Shown here: positions 37,610 through 46,768 of the stretch, piece by piece
How the letters are laid out: the number at the start of each line of letters is the position of its first letter
Numbering within the stretch: the first letter of the stretch is position 1
From: Burkholderia puraquae
GTDB taxonomy: Bacteria; Pseudomonadota; Gammaproteobacteria; Burkholderiales; Burkholderiaceae
Assembly (NCBI RefSeq): GCF_002099195.1
Contig: NZ_NBYX01000014.1
Location: forward strand, 62,001-126,000
Length of the DNA stretch: 64,000 bases
Direction: 5' to 3'
Notes under the pieces: generated by a model
Told to the model about the DNA's origin: nothing
Databases searched by the model: none
The model's input: only the letters and a program-made list of their open reading frames with translations
Position numbers and translations under genes: made by a program

Positions 37610-38311
37610 ATGGCAAAACGCATTTTTGAAGTCTACCGCTACGATCCGGACAAGGACGCAGCGCCGCGCATGCAGACGTACGAGCTCGACATCCAGCATG
37701 AGCGCATGCTGCTCGACGCACTGGTGAAGCTGAAGGCACTGGACGAGACGCTGTCGTTCCGCCGTTCGTGCCGTGAAGGTGTGTGCGGTTCGGACGCGAT
37801 GAACATCAACGGCAAGAACGGTCTCGCGTGCCTGACGAACCTGAACGACCTGCCGCAGAAGATCGTGCTGCGCCCGCTGCCGGGCCTGCCCGTCGTGCGC
37901 GACCTGATCGTCGACATGACGCACTTCTTCAACCAGTACCACTCGATCAAGCCGTACCTGATCAACGATGCGCCGCCGCCGGAGAAGGAACGCCTCCAGT
38001 CGCCGGAAGAGCGCGACGAGCTCGACGGCGTGTACGAGTGCATTCTGTGCGCGAGCTGCTCGACGTCGTGCCCGAGCTTCTGGTGGAACCCGGACAAGTT
38101 CGTCGGCCCGGCCGGCCTGCTGCAGGCTTACCGCTTCATCGCGGACAGCCGTGACACGGCCACCGGCGAGCGTCTCGACAACCTGGAAGACCCGTACCGT
38201 CTGTTCCGTTGCCACACGATCATGAACTGCGTCGACGTTTGCCCGAAGGGCCTGAACCCGACGAAGGCGATCGGCAAGATCAAGGAACTGATGGTCCGTC
38301 GCGCGGTTTAA
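37610..38311 (+). CDS. sdhB: Succinate dehydrogenase iron-sulphur subunit
   Basis: A 233-residue electron-transfer subunit. The [2Fe-2S] site is C54-x4-C59-G-S-D62 ... C74, with Asp as third ligand as in E. coli. The [4Fe-4S] ligands are in CILCASCSTSCP, and the [3Fe-4S] ligands in CHTIMNCVDVCPKG. It passes electrons from FADH2 to the quinone site formed with SdhC/SdhD. Confidence 0.98.
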   Translation: MAKRIFEVYRYDPDKDAAPRMQTYELDIQHERMLLDALVKLKALDETLSFRRSCREGVCGSDAMNINGKNGLACLTNLNDLPQKIVLRPLPGLPVVRDLIVDMTHFFNQYHSIKPYLINDAPPPEKERLQSPEERDELDGVYECILCASCSTSCPSFWWNPDKFVGPAGLLQAYRFIADSRDTATGERLDNLEDPYRLFRCHTIMNCVDVCPKGLNPTKAIGKIKELMVRRAV

Positions 38312-38318
38312 GGTCGAG

Positions 38319-38591
38319 ATGAGCGACGATTCGCATCAATCCGACCCGCACCGTCGCGCGCGCCTCCGCTGGCGCGCGCGGCGGGGTCTGCTGGAAAACG
38401 ACATCATTTTCGAGCGTTTCTTCAGCAGATACGAGCATGACCTCACCGATGCAGACGTAGGCGCGTTGTCGCGCCTGCTCGATCTGAGCGACAACGACCT
38501 GATGGACTTGCTCCTCGCGCGCAAGGAACCAGAGGGCGACCTAGACAGCCTGGATATTCACCGGCTGTTGGAGATGCTGCGCAACGTGTAA
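38319..38591 (+). CDS. sdhE: FAD assembly factor SdhE
   Basis: A 90-residue protein of the SdhE/Sdh5 family, which promotes covalent attachment of FAD to SdhA. The conserved RGxxE motif appears as RRGLLENDIIFERFF, followed by LSRLLDLSDNDLMDLLLAR. The N-terminus is longer and more charged than in E. coli SdhE. It starts 7 bases after sdhB. Confidence 0.93.
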   Translation: MSDDSHQSDPHRRARLRWRARRGLLENDIIFERFFSRYEHDLTDADVGALSRLLDLSDNDLMDLLLARKEPEGDLDSLDIHRLLEMLRNV

Positions 38592-38644
38592 CGCGTTACG
38601 CCCGTTATCGAATCCCGTTTCTTTATTTCGATTGAGGATGTGCC

Positions 38645-39946
38645 ATGACTCCGTCTGATGTTAAAGCCACGCTATCGTTCAGCGACAACTCGCCGAGCGT
38701 CGAAATGCCGATCTACAAGGGTACGATGGGCCCGGACGTGATCGACATCCGCAAGCTGTACGGCCAGACCGGCAAGTTCACGTACGACCCGGGCTTCATG
38801 TCGACGGCAGCTTGTAATTCGGCGATCACGTACATCGACGGCGACAAGGGCGAACTGCTGTACCGCGGCTACCCGATCGACAACCTCGCGCAAAACGCGG
38901 ACTTCCTCGAGTCCTGCTACCTGCTGCTGAAGGGCGAACTGCCGAACGCAGCGCAGAAGAAGGAATTCGTCGACACCGTCACGAAGCACACGATGGTGCA
39001 CGAGCAGATGCACTTCTTCTTCCGCGGCTTCCGTCGCGACGCGCACCCGATGGCGGTGCTGGTGGCGGCCGTCGGCGCGCTGTCGGCGTTCTACCACGAC
39101 TCGCTCGACATCAACGATCCGCGTCACCGCGAAGTGTCGGCGATCCGCATGATCGCGAAGCTGCCGACGCTCGTCGCAATGGCGTACAAGTTCAGCATCG
39201 GCCAGCCGTTCGTGTATCCGAAGAACGAGCTGTCGTACAGCGCGAACTTCATGCACATGATGTTCTCGAACCCGTGCGAAGAGTACAAGGTCAACGACGT
39301 GCTCGTCCGCGCACTCGACCGCATCCTGATCCTGCACGCCGATCACGAGCAGAACGCATCGACGTCGACCGTCCGCCTGGCCGGCTCGTCGGGCGCGAAC
39401 CCGTTCGCATGTATCGCGGCCGGTATCGCATGTCTGTGGGGCCCGGCGCACGGTGGTGCGAACGAAGCCGCGCTGAACATGCTCGAGCAGATCGGTTCGC
39501 CGGACAACATCCCCGAATTCATCAAGCAGGTGAAGGACAAGAATTCGGGCGTGAAGCTGATGGGCTTCGGCCACCGCGTGTACAAGAACTACGACCCGCG
39601 TGCGAAGCTGATGCGCGAAACGTGCTACGAAGTGCTGAACGAACTGGGCCTGCACGACGACCCGCTGTTCAAGCTCGCGATGCAGCTCGAGAAGATCGCG
39701 CTGGAAGACGAATACTTCGTGTCGCGCAAGCTGTACCCGAACGTCGACTTCTACTCGGGCATCGTCCAGCGCGCGCTGGGCATCCCGACGTCGATGTTCA
39801 CGTGTATCTTCGCGATGGCACGTACGGTCGGCTGGATCGCACAGTGGAACGAAATGATCGGCGATCCGGAGCAGAAGATCGGCCGTCCGCGTCAGCTGTT
39901 CATCGGCGATACGCCGCGCGAAGCGAAGCCGATCAACGCACGTTAA
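38645..39946 (+). CDS. gltA: Citrate synthase
   Basis: A 433-residue enzyme that condenses oxaloacetate and acetyl-CoA, the entry step of the TCA cycle. The catalytic His residues are in ANFMHMMF... HADHEQNASTSTVRLAGSS and GPAHGGANEAAL, and the Asp lies after GFGHRVYKNYDPRAK. Length and the N-terminal extension point to the hexameric, NADH-sensitive bacterial type. GAGGA precedes the ATG. Terminator follows 60 bases after the stop. Confidence 0.97.
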   Translation: MTPSDVKATLSFSDNSPSVEMPIYKGTMGPDVIDIRKLYGQTGKFTYDPGFMSTAACNSAITYIDGDKGELLYRGYPIDNLAQNADFLESCYLLLKGELPNAAQKKEFVDTVTKHTMVHEQMHFFFRGFRRDAHPMAVLVAAVGALSAFYHDSLDINDPRHREVSAIRMIAKLPTLVAMAYKFSIGQPFVYPKNELSYSANFMHMMFSNPCEEYKVNDVLVRALDRILILHADHEQNASTSTVRLAGSSGANPFACIAAGIACLWGPAHGGANEAALNMLEQIGSPDNIPEFIKQVKDKNSGVKLMGFGHRVYKNYDPRAKLMRETCYEVLNELGLHDDPLFKLAMQLEKIALEDEYFVSRKLYPNVDFYSGIVQRALGIPTSMFTCIFAMARTVGWIAQWNEMIGDPEQKIGRPRQLFIGDTPREAKPINAR

Positions 39947-40005
39947 GTCGTGCGCGGCGCGAACGGCCGGCTGGCCGCTCGCGCCCGGCGATCGCAACGC
40001 CAAGA

Positions 40006-40037
40006 CACCCCGACGGGTCAGCCCGTCGGGGTGTTTT
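40006..40037. terminator. Terminator of the sdh-gltA operon
   Basis: CACCCCGACGGG pairs with CCCGTCGGGGTG around TCAG and is followed by TTTT. It abuts the stop codon of the convergent AraC gene and may serve both. Confidence 0.9.
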
Positions 40038-41014
40038 CATTTGTGCGGCCGTGGTTCGCCCGGTCCGGCGTGGCGCTCCAGCGACGGCGGGCGTGTGTCG
40101 AGTGCGGGCGCGTCGTCGTCGGGCGCGTGGCCGTGCTGCACGAAGAACTGGCGGTATGCGCCGGGCGTCATTCCGCGCTCGGCGAGGAACTGGCGGTTGA
40201 AGTTCGCGGCATTCGGAATGCCGCAGCGCGCGGCCACGGTCGCGATCGGCCAGTCGGTGCCGACCAGATGACGGCACGCGTGCGCGAGCCGCAGCCGCTG
40301 CACGTAGCGGCCGACGCTTTCGCCGAGATGCCGGACGAACAGGCGCTGCAGCGTGCGTTCGGACATGTGCGCGGCGGCGGCGAGCGCGTCGATGCGCAGC
40401 GGTTCGTGGAAGTGCCGGTCAATCGCGTCGAGCACGCGGTCGAGGCGTTCGGCTTCGGGGGCGGCCGCGTTGGCGTGCGGTGCCGTACCGTCGGCCCGGT
40501 TGTACGCATGTGCGGTGGCGAGCGGTTCGCCGCCGGCTTCCGCCAGATCGGCGAGGGTGTCGAGCGTGGCAGCGAGCCGTGTACGAGGCGACGGATCGAG
40601 CAATCGCGGCAGCCGTGCGCGCATCGCGCGGGCCGCATCTGCGTCGAAGCGCAGGCCCGATGCGGCACGCCGCAGCAGCGAACGCAGCGGCGCGTATTCG
40701 GGGCAGCAGTCGGCCAGCCGCCGCACCCAGTCGCCGTCGAACCAGATGACGAGCGCGACTTCGGGCGCATCGCGATCGATGCGTGCATTCGACGACCAGG
40801 TATGCGGCAGGTTGGGCGGCACGAGCACCAGGTCGTCGTCCGCGTAGTGCGCGACGTGATCGCCGATGAAGCGCCGGCCGCGGCTGTTGAGCGTCAGCGT
40901 CAGTTCGTATTCGGGATGGCGATGCCATTCGAACGGAATGCGCGCGAGCTGGCGGTGATAGACGCGGATCGAACAGCCAGGGCCGAATGTCACGTGCTCG
41001 TACTGCGGTTTCAT
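40037..41014 (-). CDS. AraC family regulator
   Basis: A 325-residue regulator. The N-terminal cupin-like domain has FEWHRHPEYELTLTLNSRGRRFIGDH, and the C-terminal double HTH runs from RIDALAAAAHMSERTLQRLFVRHLGESV to PIATVAARCGIPNAANFNRQFLAERGMTPGAYR (in sections). The ligand is unknown. GGAGG sits before the ATG at 41014. It is 72 bases from, and divergent to, the VOC gene, which together with the DUF1479 gene it may control. Confidence 0.9.
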   Translation of the reverse strand: MKPQYEHVTFGPGCSIRVYHRQLARIPFEWHRHPEYELTLTLNSRGRRFIGDHVAHYADDDLVLVPPNLPHTWSSNARIDRDAPEVALVIWFDGDWVRRLADCCPEYAPLRSLLRRAASGLRFDADAARAMRARLPRLLDPSPRTRLAATLDTLADLAEAGGEPLATAHAYNRADGTAPHANAAAPEAERLDRVLDAIDRHFHEPLRIDALAAAAHMSERTLQRLFVRHLGESVGRYVQRLRLAHACRHLVGTDWPIATVAARCGIPNAANFNRQFLAERGMTPGAYRQFFVQHGHAPDDDAPALDTRPPSLERHAGPGEPRPHK

Positions 41015-41086
41015 GGCGGCCTCCGGGCGAGGGCGGGCACCGCGCCGTGGCATGATCGTGAGCGATCGTCACGACGGAGCAATGCC

Positions 41087-41476
41087 ATGTTTTCACATGT
41101 TTGCGTGGGCGTTAGCGATACCGCGCGCGCCTACGATTTCTACGCGCCGCTGTTCGCGGAACTCGGGCTGCGCCTGAAATTCCGCGAGCCGGATGGCTGG
41201 TCGGGCTGGATGCCGGCCGACGCCGACCGGCCGCTGTTCTTCTTCGGCCATCCGCTCGACGGCCGCGCGCCCGAACCGGGCAATGGCCACACGATCGCGT
41301 TCGATGCGCCGACACGCGCGCACGTCGATCGCTGCCATGCGCTCGTGCTGCGCCACGGCGGCACCTGTGAAGGGCCGCCGGGCCTGCGGCCGCACTATCA
41401 CCGCGACTACTACGGCGCCTATTTCCGCGATCCGGACGGTAACAAGCTGTGCGTGGTCTGCCATCGTCCGGAGTGA
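41087..41476 (+). CDS. VOC (glyoxalase/bleomycin-resistance fold) protein
   Basis: A 129-residue vicinal-oxygen-chelate protein. The paired beta-alpha-beta3 modules open with FSHVCVGVSDTARAYDFYAPLFAELGL and close with YYGAYFRDPDGNKLCVVCH. Metal ligands expected for the fold, His at the start and Glu/Asp near the end, are in place only in part (SHVCVG; FRDPDGNK), so catalysis is uncertain. GGAG at 41076-41079 supports the ATG at 41087. Confidence 0.87.
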   Translation: MFSHVCVGVSDTARAYDFYAPLFAELGLRLKFREPDGWSGWMPADADRPLFFFGHPLDGRAPEPGNGHTIAFDAPTRAHVDRCHALVLRHGGTCEGPPGLRPHYHRDYYGAYFRDPDGNKLCVVCHRPE

Positions 41477-41586
41477 CGCATGGTTGTCAGGATTGTATCG
41501 ATAGTTGGCTGAATAGTGGTGATCGCGGCCGCGTGCCGGCCGTACGCTGACAGCACATCACGATACCTGTCAGCGAGGAGACCACG

Positions 41587-42837
41587 ATGCAACTGACGAT
41601 TGACGACCTGCCCGCCGCCATTCGCGACGCGAAAAGGGTGCTGCGCGCCGACCTGCCCGGTTACGCGGCCACGTTCCGCGAGCTGGAGGGCGACGTCGCG
41701 CGGCAGGTCGACGCGATCCGCCGCGCGCATGCGCATGGCCATGACGTGATTCCGGTGGTGCCGTTCGCGGATATCGCGGGCGAAACCGTCGAGCCGCACG
41801 CGCTTGCCGCGATCCGCATGCATGGCGCGGTCGTGATCCGAGGCGTATTCGATGCGCAGCAGGCGCGCGACTGGAACGACGAGATCGGCGCGTACCTGGA
41901 CGCGAACCGCTTCGCCGACCGGCTGCAGGCACGCGCCGAGGATCGCTATTTCGGCAACCTCGCATCGGGCAAGCCGCAGATCTACGGCGTCTACTGGTCG
42001 AAGCCGCAGGTCGCTGCGCGCCAGTCGCCGGCCCTGACCCGGGCGCGCGTATTCCTGAACCGCCTGTGGCGGCATGCGGACGGGGCACGAACGCACTTCG
42101 ATCCCGACCAGGTGCCGGCCTATGCGGACCGGATTCGCCGCCGCCCGCCCGGTTCGACGTCGCTCGGGCTGTCGCCGCATGTCGACGGCGGTTCCGTCGA
42201 ACGCTGGCTTGGCGCGAATTTCCGCCAGGTCTACCGTCATGTGCTGGCCGGCCGCTGGCGCGATTACGACCCGTTCGATGCGGCGTTCCGTCCGGACGTC
42301 GAGGAGATTCCGTCGCCGGCCGTGTGCTCGATGTTCCGCACGTTCCAGGGCTGGACCGCGCTGACGCCGCAGGGGCCCGGCGACGGCACGCTGCAGTTGA
42401 TCCCGGTCGCGAACGCGATGGCCTATGTCGTGTTGCGCGCGCTGCAGGACGATGTCGCCGACGACGACTTGTGCGGCGCACGTCCGGGCCGGGCGCTGTC
42501 GATCCGGCCCGAATGGCACGCGCTGCTGCTCGACGCGCTGGTGCCGATCCCGCACATGGAGCCGGGCGACGCGGTGTTCTGGCACGGTGACGTCGTGCAC
42601 GCGGTCGAGGATGCGCACCGCGGCAGCGGCGACAGCAACGTGATGTACATCGCGGCCGCGCCCGGTTGCGCGAAAAACGACGCGTACCTGCGGCGCCAAC
42701 GAGCTGCGTTCCTGCGCGGCGAGAGCCCGCCCGATTTCCCGGCCGATCACTTCGAGGTCGAATTCGACGGACGGGGCGAGGAGGGCGATCTCACGGCGCT
42801 CGGCCGTTCGCAGATGGGGTTCGGGCCGGACGTGTAG
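41587..42837 (+). CDS. DUF1479 (YbiU-like) putative Fe(II)/2-oxoglutarate oxygenase
   Basis: A 416-residue protein of the DUF1479 family, which has the double-stranded beta-helix of Fe(II)/2OG oxygenases. The metal motif fits LSPHVDGGSVERW (H-x-D) with the distal His in FWHGDVVHAVED. IRMHGAVVIRGVFDAQQARDWNDEIGAYL is the usual N-terminal part. Substrate unknown. GAGGAG lies before the ATG. It follows the VOC gene by 110 bases with room for its own promoter. Confidence 0.85.
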   Translation: MQLTIDDLPAAIRDAKRVLRADLPGYAATFRELEGDVARQVDAIRRAHAHGHDVIPVVPFADIAGETVEPHALAAIRMHGAVVIRGVFDAQQARDWNDEIGAYLDANRFADRLQARAEDRYFGNLASGKPQIYGVYWSKPQVAARQSPALTRARVFLNRLWRHADGARTHFDPDQVPAYADRIRRRPPGSTSLGLSPHVDGGSVERWLGANFRQVYRHVLAGRWRDYDPFDAAFRPDVEEIPSPAVCSMFRTFQGWTALTPQGPGDGTLQLIPVANAMAYVVLRALQDDVADDDLCGARPGRALSIRPEWHALLLDALVPIPHMEPGDAVFWHGDVVHAVEDAHRGSGDSNVMYIAAAPGCAKNDAYLRRQRAAFLRGESPPDFPADHFEVEFDGRGEEGDLTALGRSQMGFGPDV

Positions 42838-43047
42838 CAGGCGCGCCGCACGCGAAAGCGGCCGTTCGCGAGACGGGTGAGCGGCCGTCTGCCGAATCCG
42901 CTGCGTGCCGCGCGCAATTCGACGCAATCGGCTGTCGGCGCAGCCGAAATCGACGCGAATTGCGCAATTTGGCTTCCGATAATGGTCCGGAGACAACGCA
43001 GCCGCCCCGTGCACCTCACGGGCGTGGCGCTGACCATGGAGGAGTCG

Positions 43048-43806
43048 ATGCAATTTACGCAAGCGATCGTTCGCCGCCCCGCGCCGTCCTGTGGCGCGGG
43101 CCTGACCACCGCCGAGCTCGGCGCGCCCGACTACGACAAGACGCTTACTCAATTCCACGCTTACTGCGACGCGCTGCGCACGCTCGGCGTCGAGCTGACC
43201 GAACTGCCGCCGCTGGAGGCGTTCCCCGATTCGCACTTCGTCGAGGACGTCGCCGTCGTGACGCCGGAATTCGCGGTGATCACGCGCCCCGGCGCGCCCG
43301 CGCGGCGTGGCGAGACGGTGCACATCGAAGCGGCGCTCGGCGCGTATCGCGACCTGCTGCCGATGCACGAAGGCCGTCTCGATGGCGGGGACGTGATGCT
43401 GGTGGGCAAGCGCTTCTACATCGGCCTGACGGGCCGTACCGACGCCGAAGGCATTGCCGCGTTCGAATCGCTCGTGTCGCGCTACGGCTATTCGGTCGTG
43501 GCGGTGCCGGTGGGTGCCGGCCTGCATCTCAAGTCGGTCGTCAACGCGCTCGGCGACGACACGCTGCTCGTGACCGAGGCGCTGGCCGCGCATCCGGCCT
43601 TCGCCGACTATCGCCGGATCGCGATCCCGGCCGCCGACGAATACGCGGGCAACACGCTGCGTGTGAACGGCACGCTGATCACGCCGGCCGGCTACCCGCG
43701 CGTGCACGACGCGATCGCCGCACTCGGGCTGCCGCTGCACGTGATCGACACGAGCGAGTTCCGCAAGATGGACGGCGGCCTGACCTGCCTGTCGCTGCGG
43801 TTCTAG
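43048..43806 (+). CDS. Dimethylarginine dimethylaminohydrolase
   Basis: A 252-residue amidinotransferase-fold enzyme that hydrolyses N-omega-methylated arginines to citrulline and methylamines. FVEDVAVV and the nearby Asp/Glu bind the guanidinium; the catalytic His is in VGAGLHLKSVVNAL. The catalytic Cys lies four residues from the end in GGLTCLSLRF, the hallmark of DDAH. GGAGG five bases before the ATG at 43048 fixes the start. An Lrp regulator and an amino-acid permease follow, suggesting a scavenging role. Confidence 0.92.
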   Translation: MQFTQAIVRRPAPSCGAGLTTAELGAPDYDKTLTQFHAYCDALRTLGVELTELPPLEAFPDSHFVEDVAVVTPEFAVITRPGAPARRGETVHIEAALGAYRDLLPMHEGRLDGGDVMLVGKRFYIGLTGRTDAEGIAAFESLVSRYGYSVVAVPVGAGLHLKSVVNALGDDTLLVTEALAAHPAFADYRRIAIPAADEYAGNTLRVNGTLITPAGYPRVHDAIAALGLPLHVIDTSEFRKMDGGLTCLSLRF

Positions 43807-43904
43807 CCGATTGGCGCGCGGCCGCTTCGGCCGGATAATGTGGCCCCCGCGCGGAACAGGAGACGTTCCGCGCACCAGCCACGACCCGACCGGAGCGAAC
43901 GCGG

Positions 43905-44369
43905 ATGCCTGACAAGAAGATGCAGCTCGACAAGATCGATCTCCGGATCCTCGACATCCTGCGCACCGACGGGCGGATTTCCTACCGTAAGCTGTCGGAA
44001 CTCGTGAACCTCACGCCGCGGCCGTGCCAGGCGCGCGTGGAGCGGCTCGAGGCGCTCGGCGTGATCGAAGGCTACCGCGCGGTGATCAAGCCGCCGCGCG
44101 CGACCAAGCCGATCGTCGTGATCGCGCAGATCGTGCTGGCCGACCACGGGCGTTCGCAGGCGCCGTTCGAGGACGAAATGCGTGCGAATCCGGCCGTGCT
44201 CGATTGCTGGCTCGTCAGCGGCACGTTCGATTTTCTCGTGCGGCTCGCGTGCGAGGATCTCGACGAATACCGGCGGATCGCGAACGTGTGGCTGGAAAGC
44301 CCGCGGTTCCGGATCGAGAAGATCGTGACGACGGCCGAACTGCAGGCGATCAAGCGCAGCGTCGTGTGA
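43905..44369 (+). CDS. Lrp/AsnC family regulator
   Basis: A 154-residue feast/famine regulator: HTH LDKIDLRILDILRTDGRISYRKLSELVNLTPRPCQARVERLEALGVIEGY (in parts), then the RAM effector domain with DCWLVSGTFDFLVRLACEDLDEYRRI. It senses an amino acid and most likely controls the permease that starts 102 bases downstream and perhaps the dimethylarginine hydrolase upstream. Confidence 0.93.
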   Translation: MPDKKMQLDKIDLRILDILRTDGRISYRKLSELVNLTPRPCQARVERLEALGVIEGYRAVIKPPRATKPIVVIAQIVLADHGRSQAPFEDEMRANPAVLDCWLVSGTFDFLVRLACEDLDEYRRIANVWLESPRFRIEKIVTTAELQAIKRSVV

Positions 44370-44471
44370 TGCGGCCGGCCGGGCAGCGCCGGCTTCGACG
44401 CGAATGACCGGGCTGGACGATTTGCATTCCGAATCAAATCGTCCGGCCCGAATCCAATCAGGGTGAACACT

Positions 44472-46004
44472 ATGGATGCTTTGCAAGCGGTAGCGGAGAC
44501 GGCCGCGCCGTCCGGAACGACGCTGAAGCGCCGTCTGCAGGGCCGCCACATCGCGATGATCGCGATCGGCGGCTCGATCGGTACGGGGCTGTTCGTCGCG
44601 TCGGGGGCGTCGGTCGCGCAGGCGGGGCCGGGTGGTGCAATCGCCGCGTATATCGCAATCGGGCTGATGGTGTACTTCGTCGTCACGGGCCTCGGCGAGA
44701 TGGCCGCGCTGATGCCGGTATCGGGCTCGTTTGCGATCTACGGCGAAAAGTACGTCGACGAAGGCTTCGGCGTCGCGCTCGGCTGGACCTACTGGTACAG
44801 CTGGGCCGTGACGATCGCGATCGAACTGGTTGCCGCGCAGATCGTGATGCGCTACTGGTTCCCGGCCGTGCCCGGCATCTGGTGGGGCGCGGGCTTCCTC
44901 GTGCTGATCTTCCTGCTGAATACGCTGTCGGTGCGCGGTTTTGGTGAATCGGAATACTGGTTCTCGCTGATCAAGGTCGTCACCGTGGTCGCGTTCATCG
45001 CGGCCGGGCTGCTGATCGCGGCCGGCCTGATCGGGAACGGGCATCCGGTCGGCTTGCGCAACTTCACGACGGGCGACGCGCCGTTCGTTGGCGGCGTGCA
45101 CGCGATGATGAGCGTTGCGCTGATCGCGGGCTTCTCGTTTCTCGGCACCGAGCTGGTCGGGATCACCGCCGGCGAATCGGAGAACCCGCGCAAGACGATC
45201 CCGCGTGCGGTGAAGCAGATCTTCTGGCGGATCATGCTGTTCTACGTGTTCGCGATCTTCGTGATCGGCCTGCTGGTGCCGTATACGGACCCGAACCTGC
45301 TGAAGAGCGACGTGACCGACATCGGCGTGAGCCCGTTCACGCTGGTGTTCAGTCACGCGGGTTTCCGGCTCGCGGCCGGTGCGATGAATCTCGTGATCCT
45401 GACGGCCGTGCTGTCGGCCGGCAATTCCGGCACCTACGCGGCCACACGGATGTTGTACAACCTCGCGGCGGAAGGGCGTGCGCCGGCGATGTTCGCGACG
45501 CTGTCGCCGGGCGGGGTGCCGCGCAACGCGCTGTACGCGACGATGGCCGTCGGCGGGCTGTGCTTCCTCACGTCGCTGACCAACAACCAGGGCATCTATC
45601 TGTGGCTGCTGAATACGGTCGGCATCACCGGTTTCATCGCGTGGCTCGGCATCGCGGTCTGCCATTACCGGTTCCGCAAGGGGTTCCTGAAGCAGGGCTA
45701 CCGGCTCGATCAACTGCCGTACCGCGCGAAATGGTTTCCGTTCGGGCCGCTGTTCGCGATCGCGATCTGCATCGTGATCTCGCTCGGGCAGGATTACCAG
45801 GCGTTCTTCGCGGCCCGCATCGACTGGATGGAAGTGCTGTCGATCTACGTTTGGATTCCGCTGTTCGTCGCGATCTGGTGGGCCTATCGCCGCGCGCGCA
45901 AGAGCCGGCTCGTGCGCTACGAGGAGATGGACATCGGGCCCTGGCTGACGCGTTCGGTCGAGGCCGTCGATGCGACGGCCACGCAGCACGGGCAGCCGCA
46001 CTGA
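44472..46004 (+). CDS. Amino-acid permease, APC superfamily (AAT/GABA-permease type)
   Basis: A 510-residue proton symporter with 12 helices. RRLQGRHIAMIAIGGSIGTGLFVASG holds the substrate-binding GSIGTGLF turn, and FSFLGTELVGITAGESENPRKTIPRA is the consensus amphipathic region of amino-acid permeases. Substrate could be GABA, arginine/citrulline or an aromatic amino acid; the adjacent hydrolase hints at basic amino acids. AGGG eight bases before the ATG at 44472 supports it over a GTG at 44463. Confidence 0.92.
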   Translation: MDALQAVAETAAPSGTTLKRRLQGRHIAMIAIGGSIGTGLFVASGASVAQAGPGGAIAAYIAIGLMVYFVVTGLGEMAALMPVSGSFAIYGEKYVDEGFGVALGWTYWYSWAVTIAIELVAAQIVMRYWFPAVPGIWWGAGFLVLIFLLNTLSVRGFGESEYWFSLIKVVTVVAFIAAGLLIAAGLIGNGHPVGLRNFTTGDAPFVGGVHAMMSVALIAGFSFLGTELVGITAGESENPRKTIPRAVKQIFWRIMLFYVFAIFVIGLLVPYTDPNLLKSDVTDIGVSPFTLVFSHAGFRLAAGAMNLVILTAVLSAGNSGTYAATRMLYNLAAEGRAPAMFATLSPGGVPRNALYATMAVGGLCFLTSLTNNQGIYLWLLNTVGITGFIAWLGIAVCHYRFRKGFLKQGYRLDQLPYRAKWFPFGPLFAIAICIVISLGQDYQAFFAARIDWMEVLSIYVWIPLFVAIWWAYRRARKSRLVRYEEMDIGPWLTRSVEAVDATATQHGQPH

Positions 46005-46112
46005 CTGCCCGGTACTGAAAGCGCGGTAACGGGAGCCGGTCGTATCGTACGGCCGGCTCCGACGCGGTGGCCTGCGTGCGGCGACGCACGCAAACCGCGC
46101 TCAGTGCGCCTG

Positions 46113-46722
46113 CTACAACTGCGCTTTCATGAAATCCACCCATGCGCGCACTTTCTGCGGTACGTGCCGCGTCGCGACGTACAGCGCGTAGATGTTCTGC
46201 CGCGGAAACCGGTAGGTGGGGCAGCGTATCGACCAGTGCGCCGCTTTCGAGATCGTCGCGCACGAGCCATTCGGGCAGCAGCGCGCCGCCGCTGCCCTGG
46301 TGCGCCAGTTCGCTCAATACCGATGCGTTGTCGACGACGACGCGAGGCTTCGTCGCCGGTCGAAACACATGCTCGTTGCCCGCGCGATCGGTGAGCGCTC
46401 ATTCGGCGATCCGCTCGAGACGACAGTGGCCGAGCTGCGGCACACGGGCCCGTTGATCGGGCGCCGCCGGTTGCGGGAGCCCGACCTTCGCAGGCAGGTC
46501 GGGCGCCATCACGGCGAGCTCGTCGCAGGTGGCGAGGCAGACGCCGCGATAGGGCAGGTCGCGAAAGTGCTCGTGGCGTCCGAGCCGGATTGCGACGTCG
46601 ACGCAGTCGCGCACGAGATCGGCCTGCGACGTATGCGTTTCGAGCCGCACGCGCAACGCGGGATGCTGCGCGGTGAACGCATGCAGCATCGGTGCGAGAC
46701 ACCGGTCGTCGCGTGAGCGGGG
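46113..46722 (-). pseudogene. LysR-type regulator remnant, truncated and frameshifted
   Basis: Translated in pieces, the minus strand gives most of a LysR effector domain. CLAPMLHAFTAQHPALRVRL ... DCVDVAIRLGRHEHFRDLPYR is one frame (to about 46400). RVVVDNASVLSELAHQGSGGALLPEWLVRDD ... LVDTLPHL is a second (to about 46210). RFPRQNIYALYVATRHVPQKV ... DFMKAQL is a third, ending in TAG at 46113. So at least two frameshifts are present. The whole DNA-binding domain is missing: the GST gene ends 47 bases beyond the upstream end. It is not expected to work. Confidence 0.85.
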
Positions 46723-46768
46723 GCATCCGCTGTCGTGCACGAAGAGCGGCGCGGATGCCGTGCCGGCG

